From Paracoccaceae bacterium (lineage in GTDB: Bacteria > Pseudomonadota > Alphaproteobacteria > Rhodobacterales > Rhodobacteraceae), in NCBI GenBank assembly GCA_022763485.1, contig JALEGX010000111.1, positions 1-63,354 on the forward strand: 63,354 nucleotides of DNA, in the 5' to 3' direction. A program made the position numbers and the translations under genes. Of this stretch, positions 27,059 to 34,820 are shown piece after piece. The notes below the pieces were generated by a model. The model made no database searches. It was not told the DNA's origin and saw only the letters and a program-made list of their open reading frames with translations. Within the stretch, counting starts at the first letter, position 1, and every line of letters begins with the position of its first letter.

Positions 27059-27808
27059 TTAGGCCGGCAGGTTGTACCCCGTGGCCGATGGCATGGACCG
27101 GCGCGGCAAGGGCGCCTCCAGATGCTCAGGCGGGCTCAGCTTGTAGCCCCGGCCATGGATCGTCTCGATATACTGACATCCGCTTTCCGCAGCAGCCGCG
27201 ATTTTCTTGCGCAGCTTGCAGATATAAACGTCGATCACCTTGTCGAAGGGCTGATCCGCGCTCATGCCATAAACGGCATCATAAATGGCGTTCTTGGAAA
27301 TCACCCGATGAGAGTTCAGCGCCAGGTGCTGAAAGATCGAGTGTTCCCGCTTCGACAGTTTGATCCGGCTGCCGGAAACGATCGGATCGCGACCGTCGAA
27401 GAAGGCCGTCAGCTCACCGACCACAACGCTGTCCGCAGCATGGCCGTGGAACCGGCGGATGATCGAATTGATCCGCGACAGAACTTCGCTGCCCTTGATC
27501 GGACTGACGATGACATCATCCGCCCCGCTGTCCAGCAACGCCGACGTATCGCGTGAGTTGCGGAAATCCCGCAGAACGATGATCGGATTGGAGCACCCTG
27601 CCCCGCGCACCGACCGGATCTGGTCATAAACGGATTCCGACTCGCCGATCAGAATGGCCCGGGTATCAAGGCCCGGCTGGCGAAGTGCGGCCAGGCCGGT
27701 CACGAAGAAGTCTTCGGCCACAAACTGTGTTTCCACTCCGACCCCACCAAGCTGTGCCGCAAGAGAGGTGTGACGATCTTCCCTCGGTTCGAAGACATAG
27801 GCGCGCAT
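27059..27808 (-). CDS. ftcR: FtcR/Rem-like orphan OmpR-family flagellar regulator
   Basis: This 249-aa protein has a degenerate receiver domain (residues 1-120) and an OmpR winged-helix domain (about 130-225, LSKREHSIFQHLAL to ETIHGRGYKLSPPE). The phospho-acceptor strand reads AILIGESES, with no aspartate, so activity is probably phosphorylation-independent. Brucella FtcR, the flagellar master regulator, has the same architecture and also lies beside flgE-flgK-flgL. The start at 27808 has GGAGG five bases upstream; the longer frame to 27880 lacks that. The symbol rests on family and position, not on a computed alignment. Confidence 0.75.
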   Translation of the reverse strand: MRAYVFEPREDRHTSLAAQLGGVGVETQFVAEDFFVTGLAALRQPGLDTRAILIGESESVYDQIRSVRGAGCSNPIIVLRDFRNSRDTSALLDSGADDVIVSPIKGSEVLSRINSIIRRFHGHAADSVVVGELTAFFDGRDPIVSGSRIKLSKREHSIFQHLALNSHRVISKNAIYDAVYGMSADQPFDKVIDVYICKLRKKIAAAAESGCQYIETIHGRGYKLSPPEHLEAPLPRRSMPSATGYNLPA

Positions 27809-27972
27809 GAACACCTCCCAAAGACTTGTTGCATCAGCGTGTCCCTCATGGATAGCAAGGTCAATTCCTTTATTCAACAATAAATGAGATTTATTCTTAG
27901 TTAACGGTTTGAGATAGACTTACTATTCTTGTATATGCTACGCTGCCTTAGGCAAAATGAGCAGGTTTATTC
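27809..27972. promoter_or_regulatory. Divergent AT-rich promoter region of ftcR-like gene and flgI
   Basis: The 164 bp are strongly AT-rich compared with the flanking genes. They contain TTATTCTT (27891-27898) and CTATTCTT (27923-27930), plus TTAAC near 27901. The TATTCTT element recurs in other flagellar promoter regions of the window. No perfect CtrA box is present here. Confidence 0.5.
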
Positions 27973-29163
27973 ATGATGAAGCGCAAAGATAAATTTCGTT
28001 TCTTCAAAGCGGTCTTTCCGCTGTGTGCGGCCCTTTTGGGGGCGGTTCCCGCACTGCTGAGCATGACGCCCGAAGCGCAGGCACAGGTGCGGATCAAGGA
28101 TATCGCAAGCTTTGAAGGCGTGCGCGAAAACCACCTGATTGGTTACGGTCTGGTCGTTGGCCTGCTGGGCACGGGTGACAAGCTGGCCTCCAGCCCGTTC
28201 ACCCGCGAGTCCATCAAGGGCATGCTGGAACGGCTTGGTGTTGCCAACCTGGACGCCAATCTGCTGAAGACAAAGAATACAGCGGCGGTGATGGTCACCG
28301 CCAAACTGCCGCCCTTTGCACGGCGCGGCGCCCCTATTGACGTCACCGTGTCCTCCCTCGGTGACGCGTCCAGCCTGCGCGGCGGCACCCTCCTTGTCAC
28401 CCCCCTGTCGGGTGCGGATGGCGAGATCTATGCCGTCGCGCAGGGGGCGATCGCCACATCCGGCTTTCTGGCTCAGGGCAACGCCAGCAGTATCGTCGAA
28501 GGCGTGCCGACCATCGCCAAGATCGAAAACGGTGCCATCGTGGAACGCGAAGTCAACTTTGAGCTGGCCGACCTGGACAGCGTCCGTATTTCCCTGCGCA
28601 CCCCGGATTTCACAACGGCACGCCGCATGCGCAACGCCATCAATGATGCGATGGGTACGGATCTGGCCGAAGTTCTGGACAGCGCCACGGTTGAGGTGTT
28701 CATCCCCGGAAAGGACAATGTCCCCGAAATCATCGCCGACATTGAAAACCTGCGGGTACAGCCGGATTCCACCGCCCGTGTCGTGGTGGATGAAAAATCG
28801 GGCACCATCGTGATGGGCGCAAATGTCCGGATTGGTCAGGTGGCGATCACCCAGGGCGGCCTGACCGTCCGCGTTGATGAAAGCTTCAACGTCAGCCAAC
28901 CCGGCCCGGTGAATGTGGGTGGATCCTCTCTGATCGTACCGGGCGCACCGATTTCGATCGGCGGCACCACGGTTGTTGTGCCCGAGACGGAAATCGACAT
29001 TCAGGAAAATGAGCGCCGCTTTACCATCCTGCAAGGCGACGTCAGCCTGCAAGAGCTGGTGGACGGGTTGAACGCCATTGGCGTCGGCGCGCGCCAAACC
29101 ATTGCAATCCTGCAGGCCATCAAAGCCGCGGGCGCCCTGCACGCAGATTTGGAGATCATCTGA
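27973..29163 (+). CDS. flgI: Flagellar P-ring protein FlgI
   Basis: This 396-aa periplasmic protein has an export signal (residues about 10-34, ending MTPEAQAQ). The FlgI core follows: VRIKDIASFEGVRENHLIGYGLVVGLLGTGD, then KNTAAVMVTAKLPPFARRG and the C-terminal LQELVDGLNAIGVGARQTIAILQAIKAAGALHADLEII. It forms the P-ring in the peptidoglycan layer. The stop overlaps the flgJ-like ATG by one base, so translation is coupled. Confidence 0.97.
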   Translation: MMKRKDKFRFFKAVFPLCAALLGAVPALLSMTPEAQAQVRIKDIASFEGVRENHLIGYGLVVGLLGTGDKLASSPFTRESIKGMLERLGVANLDANLLKTKNTAAVMVTAKLPPFARRGAPIDVTVSSLGDASSLRGGTLLVTPLSGADGEIYAVAQGAIATSGFLAQGNASSIVEGVPTIAKIENGAIVEREVNFELADLDSVRISLRTPDFTTARRMRNAINDAMGTDLAEVLDSATVEVFIPGKDNVPEIIADIENLRVQPDSTARVVVDEKSGTIVMGANVRIGQVAITQGGLTVRVDESFNVSQPGPVNVGGSSLIVPGAPISIGGTTVVVPETEIDIQENERRFTILQGDVSLQELVDGLNAIGVGARQTIAILQAIKAAGALHADLEII

Positions 29164-29462
29164 TGAACATCCCCCCGCTCGGCGCAGAAGCCAAGGTCGC
29201 CCTTGCCGCCACCCAAGCCGCCACCAACAAAGACGAGGCCCTGGGCAAGAAGTTCGAAGCGGTCTTTCTGACGCAATTCGTGGATCAGATGATGAAGACG
29301 GTCGATCCCAGCGCCTTCGGCGGTGAGAAACAAGCCGAGATGTGGCGCTCATTCATGTCCGAGGCGCTGGCTGAACAACTGGCCGAAAACGGCGGCTTCG
29401 GGTTCAGTGCGAATGTGACGGACGCGATTTCCGCCTACCAGCGAGGACGCGATGCCACCTAA
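29163..29462 (+). CDS. flgJ: Rod-binding protein, FlgJ N-terminal-type without a hydrolase domain
   Basis: This 99-aa protein matches only the rod-binding N-terminus of FlgJ (LGKKFEAVFLTQFVDQMMKTVDP, then GEKQAEMWRSFMSEALAEQLAENGGFG). It has no muramidase domain. In Rhodobacter sphaeroides a separate lytic transglycosylase (SltF) provides that activity and binds FlgJ, and an SLT protein is encoded here at 33947-34813. It is translationally coupled to flgI and precedes the flgN-like gene by 27 bp. Confidence 0.88.
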   Translation: MNIPPLGAEAKVALAATQAATNKDEALGKKFEAVFLTQFVDQMMKTVDPSAFGGEKQAEMWRSFMSEALAEQLAENGGFGFSANVTDAISAYQRGRDAT

Positions 29463-29489
29463 GAAGAAGACACGGTCGGAGGCGATTTG

Positions 29490-29984
29490 ATGCTGGGACG
29501 GCGCAAGTTCAGGTTCACCGAGCGGCTGGAAGCCCGGCTGTCGGGCGAACCCAAAGACATTACCCTGACACAAGAAGACGAAGACAATCTGGATGCGTTC
29601 GTGGAGACGCTCAAGGAGGCCGTGCAGCTGCTGCGCACCGAGGTGGATGCGATCAACAATGGCCAGCTTTCGATTGTCAGCGAACTTTATGAAAAGAAGG
29701 CCCACCTGCTGAAATGGCTGGAACTGAAGTTGCCGGTCGTGGAACCGTTTCTACCGCATGAACTTGCGCAAAAGAAAAACCTGCACGGCCATCTGGAAGA
29801 CCTCAAACAGGCAGCAACCGAGGACAGTGAGCTGCTGTCCCGGATGTCGACCGCCGCCCACGCAATTGTGCGAGAGATCGAAAAAACAAATGAACGCAAT
29901 GGGTTGAGTGGAATCTACGGCAAATCCGGCCAAAAGCTTGGCGACGTTCTGGACGGAGAGTTGCGAATAGATCGCGAGTTCTGA
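29490..29984 (+). CDS. FlgN-like flagellar export chaperone
   Basis: This protein of about 164 aa is strongly helical, with a central KKAHLLKWLELKLPVVEPFL and a C-terminal NGLSGIYGKSGQKLGD, a pattern seen in FlgN family members. FlgN keeps the junction proteins FlgK and FlgL export-ready, which fits the nearby flgK and flgL. The ATG at 29490 has GGAGG seven bases upstream. It is the last gene of flgI-flgJ-flgN. Sequence conservation in this family is low, so the call depends partly on context. Confidence 0.65.
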   Translation: MLGRRKFRFTERLEARLSGEPKDITLTQEDEDNLDAFVETLKEAVQLLRTEVDAINNGQLSIVSELYEKKAHLLKWLELKLPVVEPFLPHELAQKKNLHGHLEDLKQAATEDSELLSRMSTAAHAIVREIEKTNERNGLSGIYGKSGQKLGDVLDGELRIDREF

Positions 29985-30013
29985 GAGATTTTCCTAAAAA
30001 AGAGGATGAAACC

Positions 30014-30028
30014 TTAACCGGCCTTTAA
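30014..30028 (+). promoter_or_regulatory. Perfect CtrA-type box upstream of the flagellin gene
   Basis: TTAACCGGCCTTTAA is TTAA-N7-TTAA and ends 89 bp before the flagellin ATG. The only intervening features are the 5' untranslated region and an RBS (GAGGAGAG). This is the usual place for an activator site on a flagellin promoter. Confidence 0.65.
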
Positions 30029-30117
30029 TCTCTGCCACAATATCGACATTACCGAATGAAAAACATTCGGCATCAGTCAGAAAGACTGAAATAATGAGAA
30101 GTTGAGGAGAGCATTAA

Positions 30118-30939
30118 ATGTCGTCCATTCTCACCAATAGTTCCGCAATGGTTGCCCTGGCAACCCTGAACGATGTCAACCGTGGCCTGAACGAAACCCA
30201 GAACCGTGTATCCAGCGGCCTGGCCATTCGTTCCGGTAAAGAGAACGCAGCCTACTTCGCCATCTCGGAAACGATGTCCGGCGACAGCGGCATGTTCAAA
30301 GCCATCAACGAAGGCATGACTTCGACCAAGAACTCGGTTGCGACCGCTCGTCTGGGCGCCGAAACCGTCAGCGACCTGGCCGAAGAGTTCACCGAGCGCG
30401 TTGCCTTCGCACAGGGTGACGGCATCAACCTGTCTGACGTTCAGGGCGAACTGGATGCACTGGTCAGCCGTATGACCGCCGCAATCGACCAGTCGACCTT
30501 CAACGGCGACGACCTGGTCAACGGCACCGCAACGGTTACCGTGATCTCCGGTATCAGCCGGTCTTCGGGCAGCTTCGCAACCACCAACCTGACCTTTGAC
30601 CAGGTTGACCTGGGCGCAATCCGCGACACCCTGGACGGTATCGATCTGTCGACCTCGACAGACCTGGCCGCCGACCTGGTGACCGCAGAAGGCGCGCTGG
30701 CGGATGCGATCACCGCGTCGACCGAACTTGGCGTTACTGAAAAGACCCTGGACGGCCAGATGGAATTCCTGGGCGCCCTGACCGACACCCTGGATTCGGG
30801 CGTTTCGGCAATGGTTGACGCCAACATGGAAGAGGAAGCGGCACGTCTGCAGGCATATCAGGTCCAGCAGCAGCTGGCCACGCAGTCGCTGTCCATCGCG
30901 AACCAGGCACCTCAGAACATCCTGAGCTTGTTCCGTTAA
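30118..30939 (+). CDS. fliC: Flagellin
   Basis: This 273-aa flagellin has the N-terminal D0/D1 helix (SSILTNSSAMVALATLNDVN, then NETQNRVSSGLAIRSGKENAAYFAIS) and the C-terminal partner (LQAYQVQQQLATQSLSIANQAPQNILSLFR). The variable middle is short, as in alphaproteobacterial flagellins. GAGGAGAG lies shortly before the ATG. A perfect CtrA box is upstream, and FlaF/FlbT, which control flagellin secretion and mRNA in this class, are encoded at 47196-48017. It is monocistronic, with hairpins on its 3' side. Confidence 0.97.
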   Translation: MSSILTNSSAMVALATLNDVNRGLNETQNRVSSGLAIRSGKENAAYFAISETMSGDSGMFKAINEGMTSTKNSVATARLGAETVSDLAEEFTERVAFAQGDGINLSDVQGELDALVSRMTAAIDQSTFNGDDLVNGTATVTVISGISRSSGSFATTNLTFDQVDLGAIRDTLDGIDLSTSTDLAADLVTAEGALADAITASTELGVTEKTLDGQMEFLGALTDTLDSGVSAMVDANMEEEAARLQAYQVQQQLATQSLSIANQAPQNILSLFR

Positions 30940-30946
30940 GCACCGT

Positions 30947-30969
30947 CGCGCCGGGCTTGACCCGGCGCG
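30947..30969 (+). terminator. Hairpin directly after the flagellin stop codon
   Basis: CGCGCCGGG and CCCGGCGCG form a perfect nine-pair stem around CTTGA, starting 8 bp after the flagellin stop. No T-tract follows, so it may act mainly in mRNA stability, with the second hairpin at 31045-31074 doing the terminating. Confidence 0.6.
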
Positions 30970-31044
30970 CTCGTGGTTTCGTAACGAGTGATGTTGTTCA
31001 TTCTCGGATAGAGAAGCCCGGTTCGACACCCTCCAGTCGAACTG

Positions 31045-31078
31045 TGCCGGCCACCATGCTCTCGGTGGTCGGCATTTT
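31045..31078. terminator. Intrinsic terminator between flagellin and convergent fliI
   Basis: TGCCGGCCACC pairs with GGTGGTCGGCA (one G-U pair) around an eight-base loop and is followed by TTTT. A smaller hairpin (GTTCGA/TCGAAC, 31021-31042) lies just before it. The element ends 4 bp before the fliI stop, so it can stop both transcripts. Confidence 0.7.
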
Positions 31079-31082
31079 GCGT

Positions 31083-32450
31083 TCAGCCCGCCATCGGCAC
31101 GGGCTGCGCCAGCGGATCATCAACCCCCGCCTCCAGCAACATGCGATAAACCTCGGCAAAGCTGGTATCGGCGGGCGTCTTGTCCGCGCGTTGCTGGGAC
31201 AGAAACGCATCAGCCTCTTTGAAGAACCGGACCGAAGCGTCGACCTCGGGATCCGTGCCGATCCGATACGCGCCCACGCGGATCAGTTCCTCCATGTCGG
31301 CATAGCGCGCCAGCGCCTGTCGCGCTTTGCTCATCACCTTGTACTCTTCGGGTGAATGGCAATGGGGCAGCATGCGTGAGATCGAGCGCTGCACGTCGAT
31401 GGCCGGGAAGCGGTTCTGCTCGGCAATGCGGCGGTCCAACACGATATGCCCATCCACGATGCCCCGGATGGCATCGGCAATCGGTTCATTCATGTCGTCG
31501 CCATCCACCAGAACCGTGTAGATCCCGGTGATGTCCCCCTCCCCTTCGCGGCCGGGCCCGGCCCGTTCCAGAAGGTGCGGCAGCTCGGAAAACACGGTCG
31601 GGGGATAGCCGCGCGTCGTGGGCGGCTCCCCACTGGACAGGCCGATTTCCCGCTGCGCCATGGCAAAGCGGGTCACGCTGTCCAGAAGCAGAAGAACCTG
31701 ACGCCCCGTGGACCGGAAATGCTCGGCAACAGAGGTCGCGGTCCAGGCCGCCTGACGCCGCAGAAGCGGTGCCTCATCCCCCGTGGCCACCACGACCACC
31801 GACCGCGCCATACCTTCCTCACCCAGATCTTCCTGAATGAATTCACGGACTTCGCGTCCGCGCTCCCCGACCAGACCGAACACGACCACGTCCGCATTGG
31901 TATTGCGGGCCAGCATGGCCATCAGGGTAGATTTACCGACACCCGACCCCGCAAAGATGCCCATCCTCTGCCCGCGGCAAATGGGGGTGAACAGGTCGAT
32001 ACACTTGATCTGCGTTTCCAGCTTCTCCCCCACCCGGCGGCGCTCGAACGCACCCGGCGGTGGCGCCCGACGGGCCAGCCGCTTGCGGCTGCGGGGTTGG
32101 CGCGGCGTATAGGACAAGGGCCGCCCCAACGCGTCCACGACCGTTCCGATCCAGCTGTCATCGGGGCTGATTGCATCATCATGATGCAACAGCTCAACCT
32201 TGTCGCCCACGGCAACGCCATCCCAGCTGCCATAGGGCAGCAGCTGCAACTCGCCATCGCGGGCCCCGATGACTTCGCCGTCGATCACCCCATGACGACT
32301 GGTGATCCGGCACCGCTGCCCGATCCCGGCCGCCCGCTCCAGCCCTGACGCACAGAGGGTCAGGCCGACAATGGACTTCACACGCCCCGTTATTCTTGTG
32401 CTCTCCAAGGAATAAACCTTGCTCTTCAAAGTTGAAAAAGTGGCACTCAT
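31083..32450 (-). CDS. fliI: Flagellum-specific export ATPase FliI
   Basis: This 455-aa F1-beta-like ATPase has the Walker A FAGSGVGKSTL (lysine K173) and Walker B QVLLLLDSVTRFA. DDMNEPIADAIRGIVDGHIVLDR is characteristic of FliI. It energises unloading of export substrates at the FlhAB gate. It is transcribed away from flgB. No Shine-Dalgarno precedes the ATG at 32450, so a TTG or GTG 14-24 codons downstream is a possible true start. Confidence 0.93.
   Translation of the reverse strand: MSATFSTLKSKVYSLESTRITGRVKSIVGLTLCASGLERAAGIGQRCRITSRHGVIDGEVIGARDGELQLLPYGSWDGVAVGDKVELLHHDDAISPDDSWIGTVVDALGRPLSYTPRQPRSRKRLARRAPPPGAFERRRVGEKLETQIKCIDLFTPICRGQRMGIFAGSGVGKSTLMAMLARNTNADVVVFGLVGERGREVREFIQEDLGEEGMARSVVVVATGDEAPLLRRQAAWTATSVAEHFRSTGRQVLLLLDSVTRFAMAQREIGLSSGEPPTTRGYPPTVFSELPHLLERAGPGREGEGDITGIYTVLVDGDDMNEPIADAIRGIVDGHIVLDRRIAEQNRFPAIDVQRSISRMLPHCHSPEEYKVMSKARQALARYADMEELIRVGAYRIGTDPEVDASVRFFKEADAFLSQQRADKTPADTSFAEVYRMLLEAGVDDPLAQPVPMAG
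32390..32415. repeat. First copy of a TTATTCTT / AAGGAATAA inverted pair inside the fliI start region
   Basis: TTATTCTT (32390-32397) faces AAGGAATAA (32407-32415). A second, cleaner pair of the same sequences lies at 32451-32473, so the element is duplicated across the fliI-flgB divergent promoter region. It overlaps the annotated fliI 5' end, which adds doubt about that start codon. Confidence 0.5.
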
Positions 32451-32473
32451 AAGAATAAACCCCTGTTATTCTT
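32451..32473. promoter_or_regulatory. Perfect inverted repeat AAGAATAA-N7-TTATTCTT between fliI and flgB
   Basis: The two eight-base arms match perfectly around ACCCCTG. The site lies between the fliI ATG and the flgB start, 44 bp from the latter. The same half-site recurs in several other flagellar promoter regions of this window, so it may be an operator for a dimeric regulator. No regulator is known from the sequence. Confidence 0.5.
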
Positions 32474-32517
32474 TGGATCGACTGCTATACTTGCTGACAA
32501 TCGGTCAGGAGTCCATG

Positions 32518-32868
32518 ATGAATTTCGGCGAAACAAACCTGTTCAAGCTTGCCTCGCACCGCCTGCAATGGCTGTCCGACAGACAACGGGTGCTGTCGGA
32601 AAACATCGCCAATGCGGATACGGCCGAATATCGCGCACGGGATGTCGAGAGCTTTCAAAGCTACCTGCTGAACGCCCAAGGGGCTGAGACCCTGCCAAGC
32701 GCCGAAGTGCGCGAGACGAAAACACTCTGGGGCGAAGACCTTTCGGGCAATAACGTCGTTATCGAAGAACAATTGATGGAAGCATCGTCTACTGCGGGAC
32801 AATACAAGCTTGCTGCCGGCTTGTATCGCAAAGCGCACCAGATGATGATGTCTGTAGCGGGCGGCTAA
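32518..32868 (+). CDS. flgB: Flagellar proximal rod protein FlgB
   Basis: This protein of about 116 aa has the FlgB core (FKLASHRLQWLSDRQRVLSENIANADTAEYRARDVESF) and a C-terminal helix ending YKLAAGLYRKAHQMMMSVAGG. Two tandem ATGs occur at 32515 and 32518; AGGAG six bases before 32518 favours the latter. A longer frame from 32419 is not supported. It starts the flgB-flgC-fliE-fliQ-SLT-flhA-fliR-flhB operon. Confidence 0.92.
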   Translation: MNFGETNLFKLASHRLQWLSDRQRVLSENIANADTAEYRARDVESFQSYLLNAQGAETLPSAEVRETKTLWGEDLSGNNVVIEEQLMEASSTAGQYKLAAGLYRKAHQMMMSVAGG

Positions 32869-32887
32869 GACATAGGAAGCTGAACGG

Positions 32888-33298
32888 ATGGATTCTCTCA
32901 AATCAATCTCAACCATCGCGGCCAGCGGCATGCGCGCCCAGTCCGAGCGCCTGCGCGTGGTGTCCGAAAACGTTGCCAACTCGAACACCACGGCGGACAT
33001 GCCGGGCGGGGACCCGTATCGCCGCAAGGTCATCTCCTTTGGCACGGGGTTCGACGAGGCCACCGGCGCGGCGATTGTCCAGGTGTCCGACATTGATCGC
33101 GACATGAGCAACTTCCGTCTGCTCTTCGACCCGTCGCACCCCTCTGCCGACGAAAACGGTTACGTCAAGCTGCCGAACGTGAACCCGCTGATTGAGATGA
33201 GCAACATGCGCGAAGCGGCCCGTAGCTATGAAGCAAACCTTTCCATGCTGGAGAATGCCAAGCAGATGCGGCAGCTCCTGATTGACCTCTTGCAATAA
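32888..33298 (+). CDS. flgC: Flagellar proximal rod protein FlgC
   Basis: This 136-aa rod protein has ASGMRAQSERLRVVSENVANSNTT near the start and NPLIEMSNMREAARSYEANLSMLENAKQM at the C-terminus, both FlgC hallmarks. It begins 19 bp after flgB with AGGAAG upstream and is followed by fliE after 13 bp. Length is typical. Confidence 0.95.
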   Translation: MDSLKSISTIAASGMRAQSERLRVVSENVANSNTTADMPGGDPYRRKVISFGTGFDEATGAAIVQVSDIDRDMSNFRLLFDPSHPSADENGYVKLPNVNPLIEMSNMREAARSYEANLSMLENAKQMRQLLIDLLQ

Positions 33299-33311
33299 CA
33301 ACAGGTGACCC

Positions 33312-33644
33312 ATGGCCGATTTTAACGCTGTCCGTTCCGCCTTTGCCGTCCAGAACGCTTACACCAACACCCGCGCCCTGAAGGGCGACGAAGCCAAGAA
33401 CGCAGATGCGTCACAGGGCAGCCAGGGTGGCGAGTTTTCGCAGATGGTTGCCCGTGCGGCGACCAATGCCGCCGATACCGTTCGCAAGGGCGACGCCACC
33501 GCCGTTGCCGGCCTGACCGGCCAAGCCGGACTGCAACAGGTTGTCGAAGCGACGATGGCAATGGAAAGCACCGTCCGCGTGTCGGTCGCTGTCCGTGACA
33601 AACTGGTCGAAGCCTATCAGGAAATCATGCGTATGCCGATCTGA
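33312..33644 (+). CDS. fliE: Flagellar hook-basal body complex protein FliE
   Basis: This 110-aa protein matches FliE mainly in its C-terminal half (QQVVEATMAMESTVRVSVAVRDKLVEAYQEIMRMPI). FliE joins the MS ring to the rod and is the first rod component exported. It is located between flgC and fliQ as in many alphaproteobacteria. Confidence 0.92.
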   Translation: MADFNAVRSAFAVQNAYTNTRALKGDEAKNADASQGSQGGEFSQMVARAATNAADTVRKGDATAVAGLTGQAGLQQVVEATMAMESTVRVSVAVRDKLVEAYQEIMRMPI

Positions 33645-33680
33645 TCCGCATACGCCACACTTTGAACCGGAGAGCCCTAC

Positions 33681-33950
33681 GTGGACGCCGTCAGCACATA
33701 CGAAATTATCCGTCTGACGATCATGGCCGTCCTCGCTGGTTCGGCTCCGGTTCTGGCCGTGGCCTTGCTGGTTGGTCTGGTCATCGCCTTTGTTCAGGCC
33801 CTGACCCAAATTCAGGAAATGACCCTGACCTTCGTGCCGAAGATCGTTGCGATCTTTGCGACACTGGCTTTCTCCCTCCCCTTCATCTTCGGAACGCTGT
33901 CGCGGTTGTCCGCCCAGATCTTTGATCTGATCGCCAGCGGCAGCGTGTGA
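33681..33950 (+). CDS. fliQ: Flagellar export gate membrane protein FliQ
   Basis: This 89-aa protein has two hydrophobic hairpin helices (about residues 15-40 and 52-77) and the conserved ALTQIQEMTLTFVPKI between them. It forms part of the FliP-FliQ-FliR gate. The start is GTG at 33681 with GGAGAG upstream. Its stop overlaps the downstream transglycosylase frame. Confidence 0.94.
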   Translation: MDAVSTYEIIRLTIMAVLAGSAPVLAVALLVGLVIAFVQALTQIQEMTLTFVPKIVAIFATLAFSLPFIFGTLSRLSAQIFDLIASGSV

Positions 33951-34813
33951 CCGTGGGCGTGTGGCACCGACTTCTGGCCACCCTCATCGGCATCGCCGCC
34001 ACAGGCGCTGTTCTGGCGATCTCCTGGCCGGCCCAGGCCGAACTGTGGTCGGGCTTCTATGGGTCCTCAGCCCCGCAGCGTGAAACCACCCGCAGCGCCC
34101 CACGGCACCAAGGCCCGTCAGGACCGCGCGCGGCGATTGAGGACAGCACCGTCTGCATCGCAGAGATCCTGGAGGCGCAAAGCCGGTATGGCATCCCGGA
34201 CAATCTGCTGCTGGCCATCGGCATTCAGGAGGCCGGGCGCTACGGTGACCGGGGGCTGACGGTCTGGCCCTGGGCGGTAAACGCCGAAGGCAAAGGCGCC
34301 TTCTTCGCAACGCAGGGTGATCTGCTGGCCTGGGTCAAGGGCAAGCAGGCGCAGGGGATGCAATCCATCGATGTCGGATGTATGCAGGTCAACCAGCTCT
34401 GGCACGGGCGGGGCTTCGCCTCGCTGGAAGAAGCCGTCACGCCGCGGGCAAATGTCGACTACGCGGCCCGTTATCTGCTGGGCCTTTATCGCGAGGAAGG
34501 CGACTGGTGGCAGGCCGCGGGCCGCTATCATTCCTCCACGCAGAAGTTCAAGGATATCTACCTTGGCCATCTGGCCCGGAACCACAAAGTGGCGAACGCC
34601 AATCTGGACCGCTTTCTGACCTTGCTGGACTGGCAGGGCGACGTGCCCACTGTGGAAACCACCCTGACCACCGCCGCAGCGGCCCCAAAGCCCACGGTGT
34701 TCTGGGGCACCGGCCTGACCACCGAAAGTGACGAAGTCCGGAGCGAGAGCTTCTCGATCTATTCGACACAACCGATCCGCCCCTATCTGCCTGATTATCA
34801 GGAAAACTTCTGA
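33947..34813 (+). CDS. Flagellar lytic transglycosylase with SLT domain (SltF-type)
   Basis: This 288-aa protein has an export signal (residues about 3-30, ending WPAQAE) and a goose-lysozyme-like SLT domain. YGIPDNLLLAIGIQEAGRYG carries the likely catalytic glutamate, and MQSIDVGCMQVNQLWHGRGF and AARYLLGLYREEGDWWQAAGRYHSS follow. It would open peptidoglycan for the rod. GTGs at 33947 and 33953 are both possible starts. It lies inside the export-gate operon, and the FlgJ of this window lacks a hydrolase domain, matching the Rhodobacter FlgJ-SltF arrangement. Confidence 0.85.
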   Translation: MTVGVWHRLLATLIGIAATGAVLAISWPAQAELWSGFYGSSAPQRETTRSAPRHQGPSGPRAAIEDSTVCIAEILEAQSRYGIPDNLLLAIGIQEAGRYGDRGLTVWPWAVNAEGKGAFFATQGDLLAWVKGKQAQGMQSIDVGCMQVNQLWHGRGFASLEEAVTPRANVDYAARYLLGLYREEGDWWQAAGRYHSSTQKFKDIYLGHLARNHKVANANLDRFLTLLDWQGDVPTVETTLTTAAAAPKPTVFWGTGLTTESDEVRSESFSIYSTQPIRPYLPDYQENF

Positions 34814-34820
34814 GGACTGC

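Noticed and set aside
27901..27916. CtrA-type box upstream of flgI
   Set aside because: Only one TTAA half-site is present; the sequence seven bases away is not TTAA or a one-base variant.
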